Below are positions 32,971-39,726 of a stretch of DNA of 64,000 bases, piece after piece (within the stretch, counting starts at the first letter, position 1; the number at the start of each line of letters is the position of its first letter). Source of the stretch: an uncultured Oscillospiraceae bacterium (lineage in GTDB: Bacteria > Bacillota > Clostridia > Oscillospirales > Acutalibacteraceae); contig UQWL01000002.1 of assembly GCA_900544715.1 (NCBI GenBank), forward strand, positions 62,001 through 126,000. Direction: 5' to 3'. The notes beneath the pieces were generated by a model, which was not told where the DNA came from, ran no database searches, and saw nothing but the letters and a program-made list of their open reading frames with translations. The translations under genes and the position numbers were made by a program.

Positions 32971-34962
32971 ATGCCCAAAAAGAAGGCAAGCTATGGCAAT
33001 GAAAATATTACATCGCTCAAAGGCGCGGACCGGGTGCGCAAGCGTCCGGCCGTTATCTTTGGCTCCGACGGGCTGGAGGGCTGCGAGCATTCAATTTTTG
33101 AAATCCTCTCCAACTCCATCGACGAGGCGCGCGAGGGCTTTGGCGACAAGATCGTGGTAACCCGTTCTATCGATGGCTCCATTGAAGTGCAGGATTTTGG
33201 CCGTGGGATCCCGATGGATTACAATGAAAATGAAGGCAAATTCAACTGGGAGCTCGTTTTCTGCGAGCTGTATGCCGGCGGCAAATACAACACCAACGAC
33301 AGCGATGGCAGCTATGAATACTCCCTCGGCCTCAACGGCCTGGGCCTCTGCGCCACGCAGTATGCCTCGGAGTATATGGATGCGGAGGTGCACCGCGACG
33401 GCTGGTGCTATAAAATGCACTTTGAGCACGGCGAACCCGCCGGAAAGCTCGTCAAGGAGCCGTATCAAAAGAAGGATACCGGCTCCACCATCCGCTGGCG
33501 GCCCGATCTCAAGGTGTTTACGGATATCAATGTACCGCTGGAATATTATCAGGAGACGATCCTGCGGCAATCCGTCGTCAATGCCGGGGTGCGCTTTGTC
33601 CTGCGGGATCAGACGGAGAAGGGCTTTGCAACCTACGAGTATTTTTATGAAAACGGCATTTCCGACTATGTGAAGGAATTTGCCGGGGAGGAAGCCTTCA
33701 GCAGCGTGCAGTTCTGGCAAACAGAGCGCAAGGGGCGCGACCGCGCGGACAAGCCCGATTATAAGGTGAAGATTAACGTTGCACTTTGCTTCTCCAATAA
33801 AAAGCAGAGGAAGGAATACTATCACAATTCCAGCTTTTTGGAGCATGGCGGCGCGCCGGAGAAGGCCGCGCGCAGCGCCTTTGTCTCTCAAATCGACGCC
33901 TACCTCAAGCAAAACGGGAAATATCTCAAAAGCGACAGCAAAATAAGCTTTCAGGATGTGGAGGATTGTTTGATCCTCGTCATATCCTCCTTCTCTACGC
34001 AGACCTCCTATGAAAACCAGACAAAGAAGGCCATTACCAACAAATTCATTCAGGAGGCCATGACGGAGTTCCTGCGCCATCAGTTGGAAGTCTATTTCAT
34101 CGAAAACCGCCTGGAGGCGGATAAGATCGCCGAGCAGGTGCTCATCAATATGCGCAGCCGCATCAAGGCGGAAACAACGCGCCAGAATCTCAAAAAAACG
34201 CTGCAAAGCTCCAACGATATGACCAATCGCATTGCAAAATTCGTTGACTGCCGCAGCAAGGATGTCGGTCAGCGCGAGCTCTTTATCGTGGAGGGGGATT
34301 CGGCGCTCGGCTCCTGCAAGCAGGCGCGCGATCCGGATTTTCAGGCGATCATCCCGCTGCGCGGTAAGATTCTTAACTGCTTAAAATGTGAATACGATAA
34401 AATATTCAAAAGCGAGATCATTACGGATCTGATTAAAATCCTCGGCTGCGGCGTAGAGGTGAGAAGCAAGGCGAGCAAGGAACTTTCCTCTTTCAATCTG
34501 GACCTGCTTCGGTGGAATAAGGTCATCATCTGCACAGATGCGGATGTGGACGGCTTCCAGATCCGTACGCTTGTGCTTACGATGATCTACCGCCTGATGC
34601 CCACGCTGATCGATGAGGGAAAGGTGTTCATCGCGGAATCCCCTTTGTATGAAATCAACCACAAGGGGCAGACTTGGTTTGCCTACACGGAGAAGGAGAA
34701 ATCCGATGTGCTCACGGAACTGGGCGACTGCCGCCCCAAGCCGGATATCCAGCGTTCCAAAGGCCTGGGTGAAAACGATGCCGACATGATGAGCCTCACC
34801 ACGATGAATCCTGCCACGCGCAGGCTGATTAAGATCGAGCCGGATGCGGCGGAGGAAACCTCCCGGATGTTCGACATGCTGCTGGGTAACAACTTGGCGG
34901 CGCGCAAAACGCATATTGCGGATAACGGGCACCTGTATCTCGATTTGACGGATGTCAGCTGA
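32971..34962 (+). CDS. Divergent type IIA topoisomerase subunit B (GyrB/ParE-like)
   Basis: ATPase and Toprim subunit of a second type IIA topoisomerase. 663 residues. GHKL part: FEILSNSIDEAREGF (canonical NSIDEA), DFGRGIPMD, YAGGKYNTND, GLNGLGLCATQYAS (instead of GLHGVGASVVNALS), QTSYENQTK. Toprim part: E441 in EGDSALGS, then D523/D525/D527 in TDADVDGFQIRT; QRSKGLGEND. All key residues are kept but the motif surroundings differ from housekeeping GyrB/ParE. ATG 32971 has AAAGGATG 11 bases before it; ATG 32959 overlaps that site and is unlikely. Paired with the A subunit 55 bases downstream. Confidence 0.9.
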   Translation: MPKKKASYGNENITSLKGADRVRKRPAVIFGSDGLEGCEHSIFEILSNSIDEAREGFGDKIVVTRSIDGSIEVQDFGRGIPMDYNENEGKFNWELVFCELYAGGKYNTNDSDGSYEYSLGLNGLGLCATQYASEYMDAEVHRDGWCYKMHFEHGEPAGKLVKEPYQKKDTGSTIRWRPDLKVFTDINVPLEYYQETILRQSVVNAGVRFVLRDQTEKGFATYEYFYENGISDYVKEFAGEEAFSSVQFWQTERKGRDRADKPDYKVKINVALCFSNKKQRKEYYHNSSFLEHGGAPEKAARSAFVSQIDAYLKQNGKYLKSDSKISFQDVEDCLILVISSFSTQTSYENQTKKAITNKFIQEAMTEFLRHQLEVYFIENRLEADKIAEQVLINMRSRIKAETTRQNLKKTLQSSNDMTNRIAKFVDCRSKDVGQRELFIVEGDSALGSCKQARDPDFQAIIPLRGKILNCLKCEYDKIFKSEIITDLIKILGCGVEVRSKASKELSSFNLDLLRWNKVIICTDADVDGFQIRTLVLTMIYRLMPTLIDEGKVFIAESPLYEINHKGQTWFAYTEKEKSDVLTELGDCRPKPDIQRSKGLGENDADMMSLTTMNPATRRLIKIEPDAAEETSRMFDMLLGNNLAARKTHIADNGHLYLDLTDVS

Positions 34963-35017
34963 TTCGTGAAACGGAACATCCGCTTTCCCCAGGCTGTGAA
35001 AGGATGGACATTTGATT

Positions 35018-37261
35018 ATGGCTCCCAGAAAAAACAAAAAAAATCCGGTAAAAAAGAATGAGGTCAATGTAAACGCCCATATTCTCGGCGCGGGCGAGGT
35101 GGTTAACCAGCGCATCACAGATACGCTGGAAACCAACTACATGCCCTATGCGATGAGCGTGATTCTATCCCGCGCGATTCCGGAGATCGACGGCTTTAAG
35201 CCCTCGCACCGGAAGATTTTATATACAATGTATAAAATGGGGCTTTTGACCGGCGCCCGGACCAAATCGGCCAATATTGTCGGCAGCACGATGAAGCTTA
35301 ATCCGCACGGCGACGCGGCAATCTATGATACGATGGTGCGCCTTTCCCGCGGGTATGAGGCGCTGCTGCACCCGTATGTGGATTCCAAGGGAAATTTCGG
35401 CAAGGCATATTCCCGCGATATGCAGTGGGCCGCCTCCCGTTATACCGAAGCAAAGCTTGACCCGCTCTGCAACGAGCTGTTCCGCGATATTGATAAGGAT
35501 ACGGTTGATTTCGTGGATAATTACGACGGCAAATTAAAGGAGCCAACGCTTCTGCCCGTGACCTTCCCGTCGATCCTCGTCAATGCGAATACCGGCATCG
35601 CCGTGGGCATGGCGAGCTCCATCTGCCCCTTCAACCTCAAAGAGGTCTGCGAAACGGCCATTGCGCTCATGCAGGATGAGGGGCACAATGTGGCCGACAC
35701 GCTTAAAGCGCCGGATTTCACGGGCGGCGGTCGGATCCTCTACGACCGCACGGAGATGGAAAACATCTACCGCACCGGCCGCGGCGGCATCCGTGTGCGG
35801 GCAAAATACGCCTATGATAAAGAGAATAACTGCATTGATGTCACCCAAATCCCGCCGACAACCACGATTGAGGCGATCATTGATAAGATCATCGACCGTG
35901 TCAAGGCGGGCGTGATCCGCGAGATCAGTGATGTGCGCGATGAGACGGGCTTAGCCGGTATGAAGCTGACCATTGATCTCAAGCGCGGCGTAGACCCGGA
36001 GAAGCTCATGCAAAAGCTCTTTCGCATCACGCCGCTGGAGGATACGTTTTCCTGCAACTTTAATGTGCTGATCGCCGGGGTGCCGCGCGTGCTCGGCGTG
36101 AAAGAGCTGCTCAATGAGTGGATCGCCTTCCGTGTAGAATGCGTGCGCAGGCGCACCTTTTACGACCTGACCAAGAGCAAGGAGAAGCTGCATCTGTTGC
36201 AGGGCCTTGCCAAAATCCTGCTGGATATCGACAAGGCGATTCAAATCATCCGCCAGACGGAGGAGGAGAGCGAGGTCGTCCCCAACCTGATGATCGGCTT
36301 CGGCATTGATGAGATTCAGGCGGAATATGTGGCGGAGATCAAGCTGCGCCATTTAAACCGTGAGTATATCCTCAAGCGGACGGATGAAACCGGTAAGCTG
36401 GAGCAAGAGATTGCGGAAATGGAGGATATCCTTGCCCACCGCCGGAAAATTCAGCAGATCATCATCGGCGAGCTGCGCGATGTGATCGAAAAATATAGCC
36501 AGCCCCGCCGCAGTGAGATCGTCTACGCGGCGGATATCATCGTGGAGGAAGAAGAGGAGGACACGCCGGATTACCCCGTGCATCTCTTCCTCACGCGCGA
36601 CGGCTATTTCAAGAAGATCACGCCGCTTTCCCTGCGCATGAGTGGGGAGCAGAAGCGCAAGGATGGCGACGAGATTACCCAGACGATGGAATCCACAAAC
36701 AACCGCGAGCTTTTATTCTTCACAAACCGCTGCCAGGTCTATAAGGCGAAGGTTGCAGATTTTGATGATACAAAGGCGAGCGTGCTCGGCGATTTCGTTC
36801 CCGCAAAGCTGGGGATGGAGGAAGGGGAGAGCGTCGTCTACATGGCCGTAACGAAGGATTACAGCGGCTTTATGCTCTTCTTCTTTGAAAATGGCAAGGT
36901 CGCCAAGGTGGAGCTCTCCGCCTATGAAACAAAGACAAACCGCAAAAAGCTTGTGAAGGCCTATTCCGACAAAGCGCCGCTGGCCGCCGCCCGCTTCATC
37001 GCGGAGGATTGCGAGCTGGTGCTCCAATCGAGCGCCGGGAGGCTGCTGTTGCTGCACACGGGCGCGATCACGCCCAAAACCACCAAGGATACCATCGGCG
37101 TGGCCGTGATGACGCTCAAACGCGGCCAGAAGCTGATGCGCGTGCGGGATTACCGCGAAGGGGAGTTTGCAAAGCCCCACCGCTACCGCACAAAGAATTT
37201 GCCCGCCGCAGGCGCGCTGCTAAGCGCTGAGGACGAGGGCGAGCAGCTTGCGTTAAAATAG
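35018..37261 (+). CDS. Divergent type IIA topoisomerase subunit A (GyrA/ParC-like)
   Basis: DNA cleavage and rejoining subunit, 747 residues. Catalytic tyrosine Y142 in AASRYTEAKL; winged-helix and tower domains are complete (SRAIPEIDGFKPSHRKILYTMY, GSTMKLNPHGDAAIYDTMVRLSRG). The C-terminal beta-pinwheel is shorter than in GyrA, and no GyrA box (QRRGGRG type) is seen; the matching place after DGYFKKITP reads SGEQKRKDGD. This suggests a decatenase (ParC-like) rather than a supercoiling enzyme (inference). Start ATG 35018, or TTG 35012 which is at better spacing to AAAGGA; ambiguous by two codons. Confidence 0.9.
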   Translation: MAPRKNKKNPVKKNEVNVNAHILGAGEVVNQRITDTLETNYMPYAMSVILSRAIPEIDGFKPSHRKILYTMYKMGLLTGARTKSANIVGSTMKLNPHGDAAIYDTMVRLSRGYEALLHPYVDSKGNFGKAYSRDMQWAASRYTEAKLDPLCNELFRDIDKDTVDFVDNYDGKLKEPTLLPVTFPSILVNANTGIAVGMASSICPFNLKEVCETAIALMQDEGHNVADTLKAPDFTGGGRILYDRTEMENIYRTGRGGIRVRAKYAYDKENNCIDVTQIPPTTTIEAIIDKIIDRVKAGVIREISDVRDETGLAGMKLTIDLKRGVDPEKLMQKLFRITPLEDTFSCNFNVLIAGVPRVLGVKELLNEWIAFRVECVRRRTFYDLTKSKEKLHLLQGLAKILLDIDKAIQIIRQTEEESEVVPNLMIGFGIDEIQAEYVAEIKLRHLNREYILKRTDETGKLEQEIAEMEDILAHRRKIQQIIIGELRDVIEKYSQPRRSEIVYAADIIVEEEEEDTPDYPVHLFLTRDGYFKKITPLSLRMSGEQKRKDGDEITQTMESTNNRELLFFTNRCQVYKAKVADFDDTKASVLGDFVPAKLGMEEGESVVYMAVTKDYSGFMLFFFENGKVAKVELSAYETKTNRKKLVKAYSDKAPLAAARFIAEDCELVLQSSAGRLLLLHTGAITPKTTKDTIGVAVMTLKRGQKLMRVRDYREGEFAKPHRYRTKNLPAAGALLSAEDEGEQLALK

Positions 37262-37300
37262 GCGCAAAACGTGGTTTTGTTTGAGAAAGAAGGCGTTCCT

Positions 37301-38095
37301 ATGGTCATTGATGCACATGCGCATATCTTCCCGGAAAAAATTGCGCGCAAGGCAACGGACAATATCGGCCAGTTTTACGGCTGCTCCATGGCGGCGGATG
37401 GCACGGTGGAAAACCTCCTGCGCTGGGGCGACCAATATGGGGTGGATCGTTTTGTGGTGCACTCTGTGGCGACCACAGCGAAGCAGGTCGATTCCATTAA
37501 TGCCTTTATCGCGGAGCAGGTGCAACGCTACCCGGATCGGTTGATCGGCTTTGCCGCCCTGCACCCGGAGAGTAACCGAATCGCCCGGCAGGTGGAAGAG
37601 GCGCTTGAGATGGGCCTTGTCGGTGTGAAGCTCCACCCGGATTTTCAGGAATTCCTGATCGATGACGAAAAGGCTTTCCCGCTCTATGAGGCGATCGAGG
37701 GGCGCATGCCGCTGCTGGTACATACGGGCGACAGCCGCACGGAGTATTCCAAGCCCTGGCGGCTAGCAAAAATTCTCGATCGGTTCCCGAAGCTCGATGT
37801 GATCGCGGCGCATTTCGGCGGCTATTCCGAGTGGGAAAACGGCGCGCTGAGCCTGGCGCTCAAGAATGTGTATGTGGATACCTCCAGCAGCCAGTTTATA
37901 TTGACGCCGCATCAGGTGGGGGAGCTGATTGATATTTTCGGCGCGGACCACGTGCTGTTCGGCACGGATTACCCGATGTGGAACCCGCAGGACGAATTGG
38001 AGAAGCTTCAGCTTGTGCCAATGACGGGGGAGGAGCGGGAGATGATCCTGCATGGGAACATGGAGCGGCTGCTGGCGAAATACCAGCAGGCATGA
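37301..38095 (+). CDS. Amidohydrolase family protein (amidohydrolase 2)
   Basis: 264-residue metal-dependent TIM-barrel hydrolase or decarboxylase. Metal ligands visible: H6 and H8 in DAHAHIF, His in VKLHPDF, LLVHTGD, AAHFGG, and Asp in FGTDYPMWNPQDEL. It resembles the ACMSD/uronate-type COG2159 branch; substrate unknown. Start at MVIDAHAHI: GAAGG lies about 8 bases before, and longer in-frame sequence upstream is not conserved in kind. Forty bases after the topoisomerase A gene, same direction, so likely the last gene of that transcript. Confidence 0.9.
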   Translation: MVIDAHAHIFPEKIARKATDNIGQFYGCSMAADGTVENLLRWGDQYGVDRFVVHSVATTAKQVDSINAFIAEQVQRYPDRLIGFAALHPESNRIARQVEEALEMGLVGVKLHPDFQEFLIDDEKAFPLYEAIEGRMPLLVHTGDSRTEYSKPWRLAKILDRFPKLDVIAAHFGGYSEWENGALSLALKNVYVDTSSSQFILTPHQVGELIDIFGADHVLFGTDYPMWNPQDELEKLQLVPMTGEEREMILHGNMERLLAKYQQA

Positions 38096-38102
38096 TAAGA
38101 AA

Positions 38103-38146
38103 TCCCGCAAGTTCTTGATCCGATGAGAACTTGCGGGACGATTTTT
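38103..38146 (+). terminator. Terminator of the topoisomerase-amidohydrolase transcript
   Basis: 13-bp perfect stem (38103-38115, 38126-38138) then CGA and five T. Confidence 0.9.
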
Positions 38147-38165
38147 AGGCTCAGGAAAGCCGTTG

Positions 38166-38441
38166 TTATGAAATTGCACCGAGGTGTTTCAGCATTGCAA
38201 CGCCATCGCGCAGGCCTTGCCGGTAGATGAATTCGGCCTCCCTCCCGCAGGAGGCAAGCACCTGCTCCAAACAGGAATAGGTAAATTCCTTTTCCCTTGC
38301 GGAGAGGTTCGTTTCGATGTCGTCCTTCATTTTTTTGCCCTGCTCATAGAGCATCTGGCCAATGTCAGATTGATCGAAGGCTTTCACGGCGCGGTGATAG
38401 AGTTCACTCAGAAAGAGGTCGTATGCCTGATCCAGATCCAT
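38166..38441 (-). CDS. Small helical protein of unknown function, 91 aa
   Basis: Predicted all-helical, no membrane segment. It shares a C-terminal pattern with the gene just upstream (EFIYRQGLRDGVAMLKHLG versus DWVYRQAFCDCMYLLRYMD), so the two are diverged duplicates. Such short proteins with a YRQGxxDG-like end are common in clostridial accessory regions; I cannot assign a function. Start MDLDQAYD: GGGAGGG lies 7 bases before. Only 14 bases separate it from its paralogue, so they form an operon. Confidence 0.72.
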   Translation of the reverse strand: MDLDQAYDLFLSELYHRAVKAFDQSDIGQMLYEQGKKMKDDIETNLSAREKEFTYSCLEQVLASCGREAEFIYRQGLRDGVAMLKHLGAIS

Positions 38442-38455
38442 AGAAATCCCTCCCG

Positions 38456-38758
38456 TTATTCCGTGATGCTGTCCGGCAGGGAGAATGCGTCCATGTAGCG
38501 CAACAGGTACATACAGTCGCAGAAAGCCTGCCGGTAAACCCAATCCTCTTCGCGGCTTCGCAACGCGCTATGGAGTTCTTCCACGCGGAGAAAAAGGGAA
38601 CGATCTTCGCCGAGTTTCGCCTTCATTTCACGGATAGCCTGCTGGTAGGCTTCCTCCGTTTGCAGGTAGGCGCGGTGCCGGGGGCGGCGATCCATGACGC
38701 AGGCGGAGCGGGATTCACTGGTGGATTGATGGAACCATTTTGGGAATACGTTCTGCAT
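38456..38758 (-). CDS. Small helical protein of unknown function, 100 aa (paralogue)
   Basis: Basic N-terminal tail (RRPRHRAYLQ) followed by two or three long helices. Diverged paralogue of the downstream gene. The ATG has AAAGGAG 10 bases before it, and that site sits in the 3' arm of a perfect 11-bp hairpin whose 5' arm ends the upstream structured repeat. Translation is therefore probably gated by RNA folding. Function unknown. Confidence 0.7.
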   Translation of the reverse strand: MQNVFPKWFHQSTSESRSACVMDRRPRHRAYLQTEEAYQQAIREMKAKLGEDRSLFLRVEELHSALRSREEDWVYRQAFCDCMYLLRYMDAFSLPDSITE

Positions 38759-38764
38759 CAAAAT

Positions 38765-38799
38765 AAACTCCTTTCACATTCCGCAATGCTTGAAAGGAG
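38765..38799 (-). promoter_or_regulatory. Hairpin sequestering the ribosome binding site of the 100-aa gene
   Basis: On the minus strand AACTCCTTTCA and TGAAAGGAGTT form a perfect 11-bp stem with a 14-base loop; the 3' arm contains the AAAGGAG of the next gene. Confidence 0.7.
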
Positions 38800-38907
38800 T
38801 TGCAGCATATGGTATCATATTTATGCTGCAATTGCCTTTTGGCATTGGCGGTACTGGAAGTGGCTACAGCTTTGACGGGTTGAGAGCCGCTTCCTTTCAT
38901 TTTTTGA
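38781..38907 (-). repeat. Hairpin-rich repeat, copy A
   Basis: About 125 bases directly after the first ribbon-helix-helix gene, about 85 percent identical to copy B exactly 400 bases away. Nearly identical core: a perfect 10-bp stem TTGCAGCATA/TATGCTGCAA that encloses ATATG-GTAT-CATAT. A second stem (GGAAG...CTTCC around GGCT/AGCC) and a TGCC/GGCA mini-hairpin precede it in minus orientation. Base differences fall mostly in loops; a frame shift between copies argues against a coding role. Confidence 0.8.
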
Positions 38908-39073
38908 GAGCGTCATACTTTTCACAGATATTCCTTCGGACAAATTCGGAACGGTTGAGATTCGTCATCTTACAGCATTCATCGAGCTTTGCCAAAGTAT
39001 CCTTGTCCATTTTAACCCGTAACATAAAGGTTTTGGGACTGTCAGTCGGACGCCCTATTTTTTTAACCGGCAC
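38897..39073 (-). CDS. Ribbon-helix-helix (CopG/Arc-type) DNA-binding protein, 58 aa
   Basis: Small transcription factor. After a basic lead (VKKIGRPTDSPKTF) comes the beta strand MLRVKMD, then helix DTLAKLDECCKMTN, a turn, and helix NRSEFVRRNICEKYDALKK: the full ribbon-helix-helix fold that binds DNA as a dimer through the strand. Start is GTG: an in-frame TGA lies four codons upstream, so no longer form exists; GAGG precedes it at 12 bases. Its own promoter carries two direct repeats of CGTAGCACC placed for autorepression. Paralogue of the 59-aa gene 225 bases upstream. Antitoxin-like in size, but no toxin gene is evident. Confidence 0.85.
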   Translation of the reverse strand: MPVKKIGRPTDSPKTFMLRVKMDKDTLAKLDECCKMTNLNRSEFVRRNICEKYDALKK

Positions 39074-39110
39074 TAGAAAAGTTCACCTCACTTTCGTAGC
39101 ACCTGAATTC

Positions 39111-39139
39111 ATTATAGGATACGTAGCACCAAAAGTCAA
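39111..39139 (-). promoter_or_regulatory. Promoter of first ribbon-helix-helix gene with flanking operators
   Basis: Minus strand: TTGACT (39134-39139), 17 bases, TATAAT (39111-39116). The 9-bp direct repeat (GGTGCTACG on the minus strand) occurs at 39122-39130, inside the spacer, and at 39095-39103, just past the -10 box; 27 bases apart. Confidence 0.8.
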
Positions 39140-39180
39140 GCGTTTTACAAAATGATTTTTCACTTCTCTCCCTTCTATTT

Positions 39181-39307
39181 CCGCAATGCTTGAAAGGATT
39201 TGCAGCATATGGTATCATATTTATGCTGCAATTCGCCTTCTGGCGGTTGTCGGTACTGGAAGTGGCTGCATCTTTGACGGAGAGGAGCCGCTTCCTTTCA
39301 TTTTTTG
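39181..39307 (-). repeat. Hairpin-rich repeat, copy B
   Basis: Second copy of the element, directly after the second ribbon-helix-helix gene. The TTGCAGCATA/TATGCTGCAA stem with its inner palindrome is unchanged. The ribosome-binding-site hairpin seen next to copy A is decayed here (one base of the 5' arm differs and the 3' partner reads AGAAGGGA), and no gene follows at that spot. Confidence 0.8.
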
Positions 39308-39477
39308 AGGTCACTATATACCTGATGAATCCCTTTTCGAATAACATCCGATCGTGAAGTGTCAAGCGCCTTTGCGCTTTCATCGAGTTCTTTCAGGATG
39401 ATTTTGTCCACGCGAACGCGGATCATAGTGTCTTTTGGATTCTCAGGATGTGGCCCCGGTTTCTTTGGAGCTACCAA
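39298..39477 (-). CDS. Ribbon-helix-helix (CopG/Arc-type) DNA-binding protein, 59 aa
   Basis: Paralogue of the previous regulator: VAPKKPGPHPENPKD lead, strand TMIRVRVD, helix IILKELDESAKALD, turn, helix SRSDVIRKGIHQVYSDLKK. Start is TTG, with GGAGG 7 bases before it; an ATG a few bases upstream is out of frame and stops after three codons. It is preceded by a near-perfect promoter holding two identical 14-bp repeats, so autorepression is very likely. Target genes other than itself cannot be told from sequence. Confidence 0.85.
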   Translation of the reverse strand: MVAPKKPGPHPENPKDTMIRVRVDKIILKELDESAKALDTSRSDVIRKGIHQVYSDLKK

Positions 39478-39508
39478 TGCATCACCTCCATTGTGTAGCT
39501 ACGAGTTA

Positions 39509-39537
39509 ATTATACTGTTGTAGCTACGAGTTGTCAA
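39509..39537 (-). promoter_or_regulatory. Promoter of second ribbon-helix-helix gene with flanking operators
   Basis: Minus strand: TTGACA (39532-39537), 17 bases, TATAAT (39509-39514), a near-consensus promoter. Two identical 14-bp repeats (plus strand TGTAGCTACGAGTT) lie at 39519-39532, in the spacer, and 39494-39507, just after the -10 box; 25 bases apart. Each contains the palindrome GTAGCTAC. Confidence 0.85.
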
Positions 39538-39666
39538 TAGGCTAGGAAAAAATATATGAGCGGGTTATGCTGGAGTAAGTTCATTTGTTGGTTGTTGTGA
39601 ATCCACGGATCAGAAAACTGGAACGCGCTCAGGCCGCGCGGTAAGAGCACATTTTAATTTTAAGCA

Positions 39667-39704
39667 CAAAAGCCCGCAGACCTCACATTTTAGGCCTGCG
39701 GGCT
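39667..39704 (-). terminator. Terminator of proS
   Basis: AGCCCGCAG (39671-39679) pairs with CTGCGGGCT (39696-39704); on the minus strand a T-run follows. 23 bases beyond the proS stop. Bases 39538-39666 show no gene. Confidence 0.85.
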
Positions 39705-39726
39705 TGCAGCATTTCAAAAATCTTGT

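Noticed and set aside
38715..38900. A 61-codon frame overlapping the first ribbon-helix-helix stop (ATGA), a possible toxin
   Set aside because: The matching frame in copy B of the repeat stops after 26 codons, and the conserved part follows stem pairing rather than codons.
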